A stretch of DNA of 64,000 nt from Marinobacterium jannaschii DSM 6295 (GTDB taxonomy: Bacteria; Pseudomonadota; Gammaproteobacteria; Pseudomonadales; Balneatricaceae). The stretch lies in contig NZ_JHVJ01000007.1 in the NCBI RefSeq assembly GCF_000620085.1, positions 186,001 through 250,000 on the forward strand, read 5' to 3'. Both the position numbers and the translations under genes were made by a program. Position 1 is the stretch's first letter. Each line of letters begins with the position of its first letter. The notes beneath the pieces were generated by a model that was not told the DNA's origin, did not search any database, and saw nothing but the letters and a program-made list of their open reading frames with translations. This document shows, piece after piece, positions 48,416-56,838 of this stretch.

Positions 48416-49630
48416 ATGCTTTCGGCACTTTCTCCGGCGGTACGCCAGTACCTGCTGGTCACCGGAAACTACTGGGCCTTTACCCTGACCGATGGCGCAT
48501 TGCGGATGCTGGTGGTACTGCACTTCCATCAGCTCGGCTACAGCCCGCTGGATATTGCCCTGCTGTTCATCTTCTATGAGTTCTTCGGCGTAGTGACCAA
48601 TCTCGTTGGCGGCTGGCTCGGCGCACGGATCGGCCTGAACCGTACCATGAATATCGGGCTTGGCCTGCAGGTTATCGCTCTGGGGATGCTGTTAGTGCCG
48701 GCAGCGATGCTAACCGTGCCCTGGGTGATGGCTGCCCAGGCCCTCTCAGGCATCGCTAAAGACCTGAATAAGATGAGTGCCAAGAGTGCCATCAAGCAAC
48801 TCACCCGGAGCGGCGCTGATTCGCAGCTGTTCAAGTGGGTCGCGCTGCTGACCGGCTCAAAAAACACCCTCAAGGGTGTTGGCTTCTTTATGGGCGGCGC
48901 ACTGCTGGCAGCACTCGGCTTTGGCGGTGCCGTTCAGGCGATGCTGGTGTTACTGGTGGCAGTACTGATCGGCAGCCTGCTGTTCCTGCACCAGGAGTTA
49001 GGCAAGGCCAGGTCAAAACCTAAGTTCAGCGAAATATTCTCCACCAGCCCGGCGGTCAACCGGCTCTCTGCCGCCCGCTTGTTTCTGTTTGCCTCAAGGG
49101 ATATCTGGTTTGTCGTGGCGCTGCCGGTCTATCTCAGCAGCAGCTTTGGCTGGGACTTCTGGCTGGTCGGCGGTTTTATGGCCAGCTGGGTGATCGGTTA
49201 CGGCTTTGTCCAGGCCGCAGCCCCCTGGCTGACCGGCAGGCGGCGAGGTATTGTCCCGGATGGCAAATCCCTGACCCTCTGGGCCTTACCCCTGGCACTG
49301 CTTCCGTTGTTGATTTCGGCCGGACTGGAGATTGATGCAGGGATTGCACTGATCGGCGGACTGGCCCTGTTTGGCGTACTTTTCGCCGTAAACAGTTCAT
49401 TGCATAGCTTCCTGATCGTCAGCTATGCCAAAGCAGACGGCGCTTCGATGGATGTCGGGTTTTACTATATGGCGAATGCCATGGGACGCCTGATCGGCAC
49501 CCTTCTGTCAGGCTGGGTGTTCCAGGTTTGGGGACTGCAGGCCTGTCTTTGGCTGTCCGCCCTGATGCTGGCGACCTCAGGCATCATCGCCCTGACCCTG
49601 CCACGGCAGGCCGCTGCCGTCAGTGACTGA
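48416..49630 (+). CDS. arsJ: Organoarsenical efflux MFS transporter ArsJ
   Basis: A 404-residue inner-membrane transporter of the major facilitator superfamily with about 12 helices. The start YLLVTGNYWAFTLTDGALRMLVVLHFHQLGYSP (shown by NYWAFTLTDGALRMLVVLHF) is typical of ArsJ. It expels 1-arseno-3-phosphoglycerate made by the upstream GAPDH, conferring arsenate resistance. ATG 48416 is two bases after the GAPDH stop; a longer frame from 48359 overlaps GAPDH and is not family-like. Confidence 0.93.
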   Translation: MLSALSPAVRQYLLVTGNYWAFTLTDGALRMLVVLHFHQLGYSPLDIALLFIFYEFFGVVTNLVGGWLGARIGLNRTMNIGLGLQVIALGMLLVPAAMLTVPWVMAAQALSGIAKDLNKMSAKSAIKQLTRSGADSQLFKWVALLTGSKNTLKGVGFFMGGALLAALGFGGAVQAMLVLLVAVLIGSLLFLHQELGKARSKPKFSEIFSTSPAVNRLSAARLFLFASRDIWFVVALPVYLSSSFGWDFWLVGGFMASWVIGYGFVQAAAPWLTGRRRGIVPDGKSLTLWALPLALLPLLISAGLEIDAGIALIGGLALFGVLFAVNSSLHSFLIVSYAKADGASMDVGFYYMANAMGRLIGTLLSGWVFQVWGLQACLWLSALMLATSGIIALTLPRQAAAVSD

Positions 49631-49662
49631 TCAGGCCTGCCGCTGAAGCAATCCCCGCGACA

Positions 49663-49695
49663 CCCGGCCTCAACCTGCCACCGGTTGAGGCCGGG
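49663..49695. terminator. Perfect 13-bp hairpin between convergent arsJ and DMT gene
   Basis: CCCGGCCTCAACC (49663-49675) pairs perfectly with GGTTGAGGCCGGG (49683-49695) around a 7-nt loop. No U-run follows on either side. The stop codon of the minus-strand transporter gene lies within the left arm. It may block or stabilise converging transcripts. Confidence 0.5.
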
Positions 49696-50572
49696 AGGCC
49701 AGCGCCCCTTCCTTCGCACGCTGGCGGGCAGATGAAAGCGCCAGCGTGATCGCCGCTGCCACCACCAGGCCAGCCCCGATCAGGTTAGCCGCGCTCAGTG
49801 GTTCGGCCAGCAACAGCCAGGCAAAGAACAGTGTCGCTACCGGCTCAAACGTCGAGACGATCGAGGCATCCGTTGCCCGGCCCATCTTAGTCACTCCTTT
49901 CATCAGCAGGTACATCGCTGCCACGGATGAGATAAACCCAAGCGCCAGCGCCGCCACGTAGCCACTGGCCGTCTGAGGCAGCGCCGCCTCACCGAACACC
50001 ACCGGCACACTGAAAACCAGTGCGCAGCCCACCATGACGTAGCCGGTCGCGGCCAGCCCCGCCTTATTACCCAGCACCTTGGTGCTGAGCATGATATAGG
50101 TACCGTAGCAGACCGCCGAGCCCAGCCCCCAGACGATGCCGGTTACAGAGCCTTCGCTCCCCCCCTGAATACTCAGGAAAACGCCACACATCGCCGCCAG
50201 CAATGCCAGCATCTTCACCAGCGTGACCCTTTCCTGACGCAACAGCGCCGCCACTAGGAAGATGTAAACAGGAAAGAGATAAAGCAACATTGCTGTAATG
50301 CCGGCCGAGACATGCTGCAGGGCGCTGTAGTAACAGATCGCTGTGGCGGAATAAAGCACTCCCATCGCAACCGCAGGCAGCACCCTGAAGCCTTCCGGCC
50401 GTTTAACCAGCAGCACCAGCAACAGGGAAGGCACCAGGAAACGCAGCCACATCAGGCCACTGACACTGGCACCATCAGCATAGGCATAACTGGCAAATAC
50501 CGGCTGCACGCTGAAACAGACAGCCGAGGCAATAACCATCAACATACCGGACAGATACTGACGCTGATCCAT
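49670..50572 (-). CDS. EamA/DMT-family permease
   Basis: A 300-residue inner-membrane protein with ten helices in two EamA repeats (SAVCFSVQPVFASYAYADGASVSGLMWLRF, then GIVWGLGSAVCYGTYIMLSTKVLGNKAGL and STFEPVATLFFAWLLLAEPLS). Members export metabolites, amino acids or drugs; the substrate is unknown. ATG 50572 follows AGGG at about 11 nt; a GTG at 50584 is an alternative start. It converges on arsJ. Confidence 0.85.
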   Translation of the reverse strand: MDQRQYLSGMLMVIASAVCFSVQPVFASYAYADGASVSGLMWLRFLVPSLLLVLLVKRPEGFRVLPAVAMGVLYSATAICYYSALQHVSAGITAMLLYLFPVYIFLVAALLRQERVTLVKMLALLAAMCGVFLSIQGGSEGSVTGIVWGLGSAVCYGTYIMLSTKVLGNKAGLAATGYVMVGCALVFSVPVVFGEAALPQTASGYVAALALGFISSVAAMYLLMKGVTKMGRATDASIVSTFEPVATLFFAWLLLAEPLSAANLIGAGLVVAAAITLALSSARQRAKEGALASRPQPVAG

Positions 50573-50723
50573 ACCCTTAATCACCCTGTGTGTTAAAACG
50601 CGGAGTGTGGCAACAGAGTAAAAGCTTGAGAAGCCTGACCGGCAGTATCAGATATAAAGAGGACGCTCCCGGATACGTCCCGGGTCATAAACGAAAATAA
50701 ACAACCGTTCACTCAACAACCAG

Positions 50724-52055
50724 CTAACCACCATGCAGCTGCCAACCCTGCTGCTGATAGATCGCCAGGCGCTTACGGTGACTTGAAATGCTGAAGCCAC
50801 AGGGCTCAAACACATCGGCGACAAAACAACGCCCCTTACCCTCCCTGGAACGGATCACCCGCCCCACCGCCTGCAACAGCCGGGTTTCGCTGCTGATCGG
50901 AGTTGCCAGAATAAGGTTAGTCAGCCCCTTAATGTCCAGCCCCTCACCCAGCAGTCCGGTGGTACCTATCACCAGCCGGGCCTGATCAATCTGTTCAAAG
51001 CGGCGACGTCGTTCCGCCACCGACAGACTGCCGTATAGCACCAACGCTTCCGGTAACAACTGCCCCAGCAACTCGGCATGCTCGGTGCGATCGGTCAGCA
51101 ACAGGGTAGGATTCTTTTCTGCCGCCCTGGCCGCCAGGGTCGCCAACCACTGGTTTCGCTCGGGTGAAGCGGTTATCTGATCCAGATATTCTGCCCAGCT
51201 ATCCATTGGAGGAAAGTCCATTTCAAACTGCAATGGCCGCACCACCACCGGTACTATCCCTCCCAGGCTGCGCACCGCATCCGCTTCGATTCGGTGGCAG
51301 ATCGGCCCCAGGTGATGCTCGATCAAGGCCCCCAGGCCATCCCTGCGTTCCGGCGTAGCCGTCAGGCCTAGCCTATGGCCGACATTCAGGCTGGAAGAGA
51401 CGGCGGCAAATGACTGACTGGGGATATGGTGAGCCTCGTCGACCAGCAAGGCACCGTAGTTCAGCTCGGCAGCACGCTGCGGGTTGCGGCTCAGGGTCTG
51501 CAGCATCGCCACCGTAATCTGCTCTCCTTCCCGCCACTTACCGCCACCTATAAACCCGGGCTCGACGCCGACCAGTTTACGGATCTCTTCACACCACTGG
51601 TTGGCCAGTTCACGGTTGTGCACCAGCACCAATGCCCGCTCGCCCCAGCGCTGCAGCACAGACAAGCCAATAATGGTCTTTCCGGCTCCTGTCGGGGCGA
51701 CCAGTGTTGCCTGCTCAACCTTTGCCGCACTCTCGACAGCCGGCGTCTGGTAATCCCTCAGACATACTGCTGAAAGCTCGGGAATACTCACGGAATGACG
51801 GCCGCGCAGGTCCTGAATGACCAGCTCGGGAAACATCCTGGCCACTGCAGCAGCCATACCGGCCGGGACCTCAAAGCAGTCGTCATGCTGCCGGAAAGCA
51901 GAGATATACTGGGGCTGGTCCGATGCGGGGCGCTTACCTGCTTTCATAGCCGAGGCCCAGAGCGGATTGAAGTAGGTCAGTTGACTGCGCAATTCATCCA
52001 GTCGCAACTCATCATCCACATAGATTTTTATTGAGGCAGTCAGCTCAATCATCAT
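50724..52055 (-). CDS. Superfamily 2 DEAD/DEAH helicase (XPB/SSL2-like)
   Basis: A 443-residue stand-alone helicase of the COG1061 type. Visible motifs in order are Q-like LRDYQTPAV, Walker A APTGAGKTI, VHNRELANQW, DEAHH, TATPER, the domain-2 motif TTGLLGEGLDIKGL and motif VI QAVGRVIRSREGKG. There is an N-terminal segment of about 110 residues and no accessory nuclease domain. I chose ATG 52055 (MMIELTASIKIYV); the open frame continues to 52151. The cellular role is unclear; repair or recombination is a guess. No defence genes stand beside it. Confidence 0.85.
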   Translation of the reverse strand: MMIELTASIKIYVDDELRLDELRSQLTYFNPLWASAMKAGKRPASDQPQYISAFRQHDDCFEVPAGMAAAVARMFPELVIQDLRGRHSVSIPELSAVCLRDYQTPAVESAAKVEQATLVAPTGAGKTIIGLSVLQRWGERALVLVHNRELANQWCEEIRKLVGVEPGFIGGGKWREGEQITVAMLQTLSRNPQRAAELNYGALLVDEAHHIPSQSFAAVSSSLNVGHRLGLTATPERRDGLGALIEHHLGPICHRIEADAVRSLGGIVPVVVRPLQFEMDFPPMDSWAEYLDQITASPERNQWLATLAARAAEKNPTLLLTDRTEHAELLGQLLPEALVLYGSLSVAERRRRFEQIDQARLVIGTTGLLGEGLDIKGLTNLILATPISSETRLLQAVGRVIRSREGKGRCFVADVFEPCGFSISSHRKRLAIYQQQGWQLHGG

Positions 52056-52228
52056 CAGACCCGATTTGTCATTCCGAAAGTACGCAAGTCTAACGCCCTG
52101 ATCCGCTGCTCGACAGCCCCCTGCCAGCACTTCTGTATAGCAATCATCCAATGCTGTTCAAGCAACAATCAATCCGCCCTGCTGCGGCAAAAAAATCACA
52201 GAAATTCACACTTTATGCAGAAAACCTG

Positions 52229-52257
52229 TTGACGCTTCAACGGAAGCACTCTAATAT
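52229..52257 (+). promoter_or_regulatory. Promoter of the tRNA array, stringent-type
   Basis: TTGACG (52229-52234), a 17-nt spacer and TAATAT (52252-52257) are followed by the GC-rich discriminator TCGCGCCC, which is typical of stable-RNA promoters under ppGpp control. The first tRNA begins at 52271. Confidence 0.75.
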
Positions 52258-52270
52258 TCGCGCCCACATC

Positions 52271-52346
<76 letters not shown>

Positions 52347-52349
52347 TGT

Positions 52350-52425
52350 TCCTCGATAGCTCAGTTGGTAGAGCAGTAGACTGTTAATCTATTGGTCGCT
52401 GGTTCGAGTCCAGCTCGAGGAGCCA
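52350..52425 (+). tRNA. tRNA-Asn (anticodon GTT)
   Basis: A 76-nt gene beginning TCCTCGATAGCTCAG, with anticodon loop CTGTTAA giving GTT and an encoded CCA. It lies 3 nt after tRNA-Thr, so the two are surely cotranscribed. Confidence 0.97.
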
Positions 52426-52452
52426 TTCACTCATCATCGCGATGAGTAGCGT

Positions 52453-52529
52453 CGGAGTGTAGCGCAGCTTGGTAGCGCATCTGCTTTGGGAGCAGAGGGT
52501 CGGGGGTTCGAATCCCTCCACTCCGACCA
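52453..52529 (+). tRNA. tRNA-Pro (anticodon TGG), first copy
   Basis: A 77-nt gene beginning CGGAGTGTAGCGCAG, with anticodon loop TTTGGGA giving TGG and an encoded CCA. A small hairpin (CTCATC/GATGAG) separates it from tRNA-Asn. Confidence 0.97.
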
Positions 52530-52581
52530 TTCACGACAACATAATCTTCATCACTGTTTGCTGACAGATTCAGCTTATCGT

Positions 52582-52658
52582 CGGAGTGTAGCGCAGCTTG
52601 GTAGCGCATCTGCTTTGGGAGCAGAGGGTCGGGGGTTCGAATCCCTCCACTCCGACCA
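52582..52658 (+). tRNA. tRNA-Pro (anticodon TGG), second copy
   Basis: A 77-nt gene identical to the copy at 52453-52529, with a start-to-start distance of 129 nt. The spacer between them is not a copy of the spacer before the first, so only the tRNA (and a few bases upstream) is duplicated. Confidence 0.97.
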
Positions 52659-52792
52659 TTCTTTCTTTGAACAACATCCATAGCAATTTACCCTGCCAGC
52701 CAGCCTGACAACTTCGTTCTGGCGTCTCCGCCTTATCCCCGATTGCAGCACCTTTACAACAGCTTCAGTGCACACACCCGACCAAACCGCAT

Positions 52793-52829
52793 AAAAAAAG
52801 CGGTAACCCTTATTGGTCACCGCTTCTAT
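52793..52829. terminator. Bidirectional terminator between tRNA array and tcdA
   Basis: A stem AAGCGGTAACC/GGTCACCGCTT (52798-52807 with 52815-52825, one G-U pair) is flanked by seven A and by TCTATTTA. It can end both the tRNA array and tcdA. Confidence 0.8.
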
Positions 52830-52867
52830 TTAACAACCACTACGCACGCCTAACAACAGCCGGACAA

Positions 52868-53698
52868 TCAGCCTTCCCCGGCTTCGCTTTCAGCTATTAG
52901 CTGAGCCTGACTTCGACGCTGCGCCCGCTCCGTGAGCTTTTTCAGTAGTCGCGCCACAGCAACAAAACCAAAACTGGCCGTCACACAGGTCGCCGCACCA
53001 AAGCCACCACTGCAATCAAGCCGGGTATTTCCATCCTCGACCGATTTCTGCTGGCAGACTGAACCATCAGGTTGCGGATAGACCAGCTGCTCGGTAGAGA
53101 AAACACAGTCAACGCCCCACTTTTTCTTACTTTTACTGAAGCCATAGTGACGCCGCAAAAATGAGCGCACGGACGCAGCCAACGGATCCTGACTGGTCCG
53201 GGAGAGATCCCCCACCTCAATCCGGGTTGGATCGATCTGACCGCCAGCACCACCAATCGTAATCAGCGGAATCTTATTACGCTTACAGTGGTTAATCAGC
53301 GCAGCCTTCTCCTTCACGCTATCAATGGCATCCACAACATAGTCAAAGCCGCTATCGATCAACTCGGGAATATTGTTACGAGTCACGAAATCCTCAACCT
53401 CTTCGACCACGATACCCGGATTAATCAGACGGGTGCGCTCCGCTATGACCTCAACCTTGGAACGATCTATATTGTCATCGACAGCATGAATCTGACGATT
53501 GGTATTGGTAATACAGATATCATCCAGGTCCACCAGAGTTATCCGACCGATCGCCGTCCGGGCAAGCGCTTCCACCACCCAGGAACCGACACCACCTATT
53601 CCCACCACACATATATGGGCGCGGCGATACACCTCTACCGCCTCTGAACCATAGAGGCGGCGAACGCCACCAAAGCGAAGATCAAAATCCGAAGCCAA
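52868..53698 (-). CDS. tcdA: tRNA threonylcarbamoyladenosine dehydratase TcdA (CsdL/YgdL)
   Basis: A 276-residue E1/ThiF-like enzyme that cyclises t6A37 of tRNA to ct6A using ATP. It has FGGVRRLYGSEAVEVYRRAHICVVGIGGVGSWV with the nucleotide motif GIGGVGSW, then NRQIHA, YVVDAIDSVKEK and GADGGQ-like GGAGGQIDPTRIEV. It lies about 45 nt downstream of a small zinc-ribbon gene on the same strand. Confidence 0.94.
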   Translation of the reverse strand: MASDFDLRFGGVRRLYGSEAVEVYRRAHICVVGIGGVGSWVVEALARTAIGRITLVDLDDICITNTNRQIHAVDDNIDRSKVEVIAERTRLINPGIVVEEVEDFVTRNNIPELIDSGFDYVVDAIDSVKEKAALINHCKRNKIPLITIGGAGGQIDPTRIEVGDLSRTSQDPLAASVRSFLRRHYGFSKSKKKWGVDCVFSTEQLVYPQPDGSVCQQKSVEDGNTRLDCSGGFGAATCVTASFGFVAVARLLKKLTERAQRRSQAQLIAESEAGEG

Positions 53699-53742
53699 GG
53701 CTATATCTCTTGTTTATTCAGCACACAGGTAGACCCGAACGA

Positions 53743-53955
53743 CTAAAAGTCATCCTCGGTAATCTCAGTCAGGACAACAGCACCGCAGCGCTTGCACTTA
53801 CCCTCAATGAATACCGTATTTTTCAGCTCATACTCGGCCGGCTCTTCCATCCCCAGGTTGACCTCCATACAGCTATCACACCAGGTCTGCTCGAGAAAAG
53901 CCTTCTGCTCTTCAGGATCACGCTGAAAGAAGTCCCGCTCAATTCGCTCACTCAT
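53743..53955 (-). CDS. Small zinc-ribbon protein, unknown function
   Basis: A 70-residue acidic protein with two CxxC pairs, CDSCMEV and CKRCGAVV, set 25-30 residues apart, which should form a zinc ribbon. The N-terminus is charged and helical (SERIERDFFQRDPEEQKAFLE), and the end is VLTEITEDDF. Similar short proteins are annotated as hypothetical in marine gammaproteobacteria. It may be cotranscribed with tcdA. The ATG at 53955 follows CCGGAGT. Confidence 0.8.
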   Translation of the reverse strand: MSERIERDFFQRDPEEQKAFLEQTWCDSCMEVNLGMEEPAEYELKNTVFIEGKCKRCGAVVLTEITEDDF

Positions 53956-54033
53956 AGACTACTCCGGGATAGACAGGCCTCACCGACCCTTAGACAAAAA
54001 CAGGCCGCATCATAGCGGCATAACCTGACACAC

Positions 54034-54729
54034 TCAACGCTTAGGCCAATCCTGCAACCAGGGCTCTGCAAAGCGCTCCGATAGCAGCTGATTCAGCGAC
54101 TCATCAAAGCGCTGACCAATCGTCGGCGGACACAGATAACGGTGCCAGCGACCGCGAAGCTGAAAGCCCAGGCTATAAGCATGAAGGTAGGTACGGTCCT
54201 CACTGCCCTGCTCGCCGTAAAGCGGATCACCCAGAATAGGTGCACCGATACTCTTAAGGGCAACGCGGAGCTGATGAGTTTTCCCCGTCAGTGGATGCAG
54301 CAAGTACAGCCGCGTTCCGGGCGCAGCCGCACAGCTGAAAAACTGCGTGACCGCCGGACGCACCCGCGTCTGGGTCAGACGCCAGCTGCTGCGACGCGAT
54401 TTAACCATATCACCGCTAATGGTCCCCTGCTTTTTACGCGGCTTGCGATCGGAAAGCGCGATATAGTATTTCTCGATACGGTGTTCACGAAACTGATCGG
54501 CCAGCACCGCAGCCACTTCAGGCCGCTTGGCAAACAACAGCAGCCCTGACGTGACCTTATCCAGGCGATGCACCGGCAGTAACTCTGCAAGCCCCAGATC
54601 CGCTTTCAGCTGCATGGCCAGACCAGACTCCTCCTGATCCTTATGCAGGGCAAAACCCGGCATCTTGTCAATCAGCACAAAATCGCTGCAATCCTCAATA
54701 ATCTGGTACACCCTCAGCACTCCGGCCAA
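54034..54729 (-). CDS. RluA-family pseudouridine synthase (TIGR01621-like)
   Basis: A 231-residue (at most) pseudouridine synthase. The catalytic motif is VHRLDKVTSGLLLFAK, with Asp in HRLD. KSRRSSWRLTQTR, HPLTGKTHQLRVALKSIGAPILGDPLY and RTYLHAYSLGFQL follow. This pattern is the small Rlu subgroup whose RNA target is not established. The frame begins with a TTG at 54729; GTG codons at 54720 and 54711 are equally possible starts, since the fold begins near VYQIIEDCSDFV. It faces the aminotransferase across a C-rich region. Confidence 0.87.
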   Translation of the reverse strand: MAGVLRVYQIIEDCSDFVLIDKMPGFALHKDQEESGLAMQLKADLGLAELLPVHRLDKVTSGLLLFAKRPEVAAVLADQFREHRIEKYYIALSDRKPRKKQGTISGDMVKSRRSSWRLTQTRVRPAVTQFFSCAAAPGTRLYLLHPLTGKTHQLRVALKSIGAPILGDPLYGEQGSEDRTYLHAYSLGFQLRGRWHRYLCPPTIGQRFDESLNQLLSERFAEPWLQDWPKR

Positions 54730-54769
54730 AAGAAGGCATCTTGCGTCAGCCGCCGGGCGAAATCAATCT

Positions 54770-54880
54770 CCGCAAGCGGCATCTCCCCCAGAGCCAACAC
54801 CAACCCCTTCACGACGCCAGACCACACCACAGCCCCCACCTCACTTTCCGCAACAGAACCAGCCCCCAGCAGCCTGAGAA
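54770..54880 (+). other. C-rich, G-poor tract upstream of the aminotransferase
   Basis: Over 54781-54880 I count 49 C and 13 G on the plus strand, with repeated CCCCC, ACCACACCAC and CCAACACCAACC runs and little base-pairing potential. Such C-over-G bubbles are typical of Rho-loading (rut) sites. It lies 70 nt upstream of the aminotransferase start and outside the pseudouridine synthase gene. Confidence 0.45.
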
Positions 54881-54950
54881 AAAAAACAACTCAAATCCCC
54901 GGCGACAGGTCTAAGCTAAAAACAAGCTAAGCGTTTACAGGAGGGAGATT

Positions 54951-56147
54951 ATGTGGCAACAACTGGATGTCGGCGCAACAGACCCTATCCTACAGATGCT
55001 GGCCGCTTATCACGCTGACCCGAACCCGGACAAAATCGATCTGGGCATTGGTGTATACAAAGACAGCGCCGGAAACACACCGATTTTTAAAGCCGTCAAG
55101 AAAGCCGAAAAGTGGCTATTGAAGCATGAGAGCAGCAAGGCTTACCTGGGCCCTGCGGGTGATGTTGAATTTAATACCGAGATCAGCCGCCTGCTACTCG
55201 CTGAAGACTACAACCCCGAAACAACACTCTGCCTGCAGACACCCGGAGGTACCGGGGCCCTGCGCGTGGCTGGCGACCTGATCAGCCGGGCACGCACACA
55301 TGGCTGCATCTGGCTATCGAATCCCCCCTGGGTGACGCATCGCTCTATATACCAAAGCGCAGGCCTGAGACTGCAATACTACCGCTATTTTGACCCCGCC
55401 ACACAGAGCACCGACTTTACCGGCATGAAGGAAGACCTGAAAGAGGCGATGCCCGGAGATGTCGTCCTGCTGCAGACAACGGCCCACAACCCAACCGGCT
55501 GCAACCTGAGCGCAGAGCAGTGGGAGGAGATTGCTCTGCTATTGCGAGATCGAGAGGCTCTGCCTCTGCTCGATATCGCCTATCAGGGACTGGATGAAAG
55601 CCTGCATGCGGACCTGAGCGCCACGCGCATTATCAGGCAACTTTGCCCGGAATGGATAATCTGCTATTCAGCCTCGAAAACATTCGGCCTCTACAACGAA
55701 CGCGCCGGCGCACTGCTGATTAAGACCAGCAACAGCCTAAGCGCAGTACGCCAGGAAGCCCTTAACAGGATCTGCGCCAACTATTACATGCCCCCTGCAC
55801 ACGGGGCTGCCATTATCAGGACGATATTGCAAAGCGAAGAATTAAAAAACCAGTGGCAACAGGAGCTCGCCGATGCACGTGAACAGCTGAAGAGCAATCG
55901 TATGTTATTTTGCAACAGGCTGAATGCGATCAGCGCCTGGCAATATCGATTACTCGGTCAACAAAAAGGGATGTTCAGCTACCTTGGCCTGAGCGAACGT
56001 CAGCTGCAATACCTGCGCAGCGAGCACTCAATCTACGCCGGCAGCGGCGGCAGAATCAATGTAGCCGGCATCAGCCAGAACAATGTACGCACCATTTGCG
56101 ATGCAATCCTTCAGTGCAGCAAGGCCACGGCCCTTAAAGCCCCGTAA
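54951..56147 (+). CDS. Aromatic amino acid/aspartate aminotransferase (class I, TyrB/AspC-like)
   Basis: A 398-residue PLP enzyme exchanging amino groups among aspartate, aromatic amino acids and 2-oxoglutarate. It has DPILQMLAAYHADPNPDKIDLGIGVYKD, KAYLGPAGDVEFN, TAHNPTGCN, DIAYQGLD, the PLP Lys in SASKTFGLYNERAGAL and the substrate Arg in GSGGRINVAG. An AGGAGGGAG ribosome site lies 7 nt before the ATG. AspC and TyrB activities cannot be separated from sequence alone. The 3' end overlaps hda by 14 nt. Confidence 0.92.
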   Translation: MWQQLDVGATDPILQMLAAYHADPNPDKIDLGIGVYKDSAGNTPIFKAVKKAEKWLLKHESSKAYLGPAGDVEFNTEISRLLLAEDYNPETTLCLQTPGGTGALRVAGDLISRARTHGCIWLSNPPWVTHRSIYQSAGLRLQYYRYFDPATQSTDFTGMKEDLKEAMPGDVVLLQTTAHNPTGCNLSAEQWEEIALLLRDREALPLLDIAYQGLDESLHADLSATRIIRQLCPEWIICYSASKTFGLYNERAGALLIKTSNSLSAVRQEALNRICANYYMPPAHGAAIIRTILQSEELKNQWQQELADAREQLKSNRMLFCNRLNAISAWQYRLLGQQKGMFSYLGLSERQLQYLRSEHSIYAGSGGRINVAGISQNNVRTICDAILQCSKATALKAP

Positions 56148-56838
56148 CCTCTTTAACAAACGGGATGGTCACTTTTCGCTGAGCACTCAATGAAGCGCGG
56201 TCAAGCGCCTCCAGCAAGCTAAACAGATCACCCATGTTGCGACTGGCATGATGAATCAGGAATCGCACCACCTCATCGCTGAGCTTAATTCCGCGCGCCT
56301 CGGCACGCATCTTGATCACCGCCGCCTTTTCAGCATCATCCAGCGAATGCACCTGGAAGATAATTCCCCAGCTCAACCTGGAAAGCAGATCCGGCAGCTT
56401 AATTCCGGCCTGCTTCGGCGGCGCCGAAGCGGCGACTACAAGATGATTTTCTTCTGCACGAATACGATTAAAGAAGTGGAACAGCGCCTCTTCCCACTTT
56501 TTCTCACCACTGACCGCCTCAAGATTATCCAGGCAAACCAGATCGAGATGCTCCATTCCCTCAAGCACTCCCGGCCCCATAAACTTGAGTTCATCCAGCG
56601 GCAGGTAGGCGGCACTGCGGCGAGCCGGCTCAGCCTCGTGACAAGCCGCCTGCAACAGATGGCTACAGCCCACCCCCGGGTGCCCCCAGATATACAACAA
56701 CTGCTCTCCATCACCGGCAGCACAGGCACGCAGGGTCGCGCACGCCAGCTCATTACCTACGGCATGGAAATTTTCAAAACGGGCATCGTCACGCAGACTG
56801 ATGCTAAGAGGAATCTGAAACGGCACGTATTTACTCAT
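56134..56838 (-). CDS. hda: DnaA regulatory inactivator Hda
   Basis: A 234-residue AAA+ protein that, with the DNA-loaded sliding clamp, triggers ATP hydrolysis by DnaA after initiation. The N-terminal clamp-binding motif QIPLSISL is visible. The Walker A region WGHPGVGCSHLLQA lacks the usual Lys, as in other Hda proteins. Walker B LVCLDNLEAV and sensor region LSRLSWGIIFQVH follow. It overlaps the AI-2E gene upstream by 4 nt. The aminotransferase gene converges and overlaps its end. Confidence 0.94.
   Translation of the reverse strand: MSKYVPFQIPLSISLRDDARFENFHAVGNELACATLRACAAGDGEQLLYIWGHPGVGCSHLLQAACHEAEPARRSAAYLPLDELKFMGPGVLEGMEHLDLVCLDNLEAVSGEKKWEEALFHFFNRIRAEENHLVVAASAPPKQAGIKLPDLLSRLSWGIIFQVHSLDDAEKAAVIKMRAEARGIKLSDEVVRFLIHHASRNMGDLFSLLEALDRASLSAQRKVTIPFVKEVTGL

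Noticed and set aside
50724..52055. Helicase as part of an anti-phage defence island
   Set aside because: Neighbours are a DMT permease and tRNAs; there are no nuclease, methylase or other defence genes nearby.
52427..52681. 84-codon frame repeating GRSGGIRTPDPLLPKQ
   Set aside because: It is antisense to the two identical tRNA-Pro genes. This peptide is a well-known false annotation produced by translating tRNA sequence.
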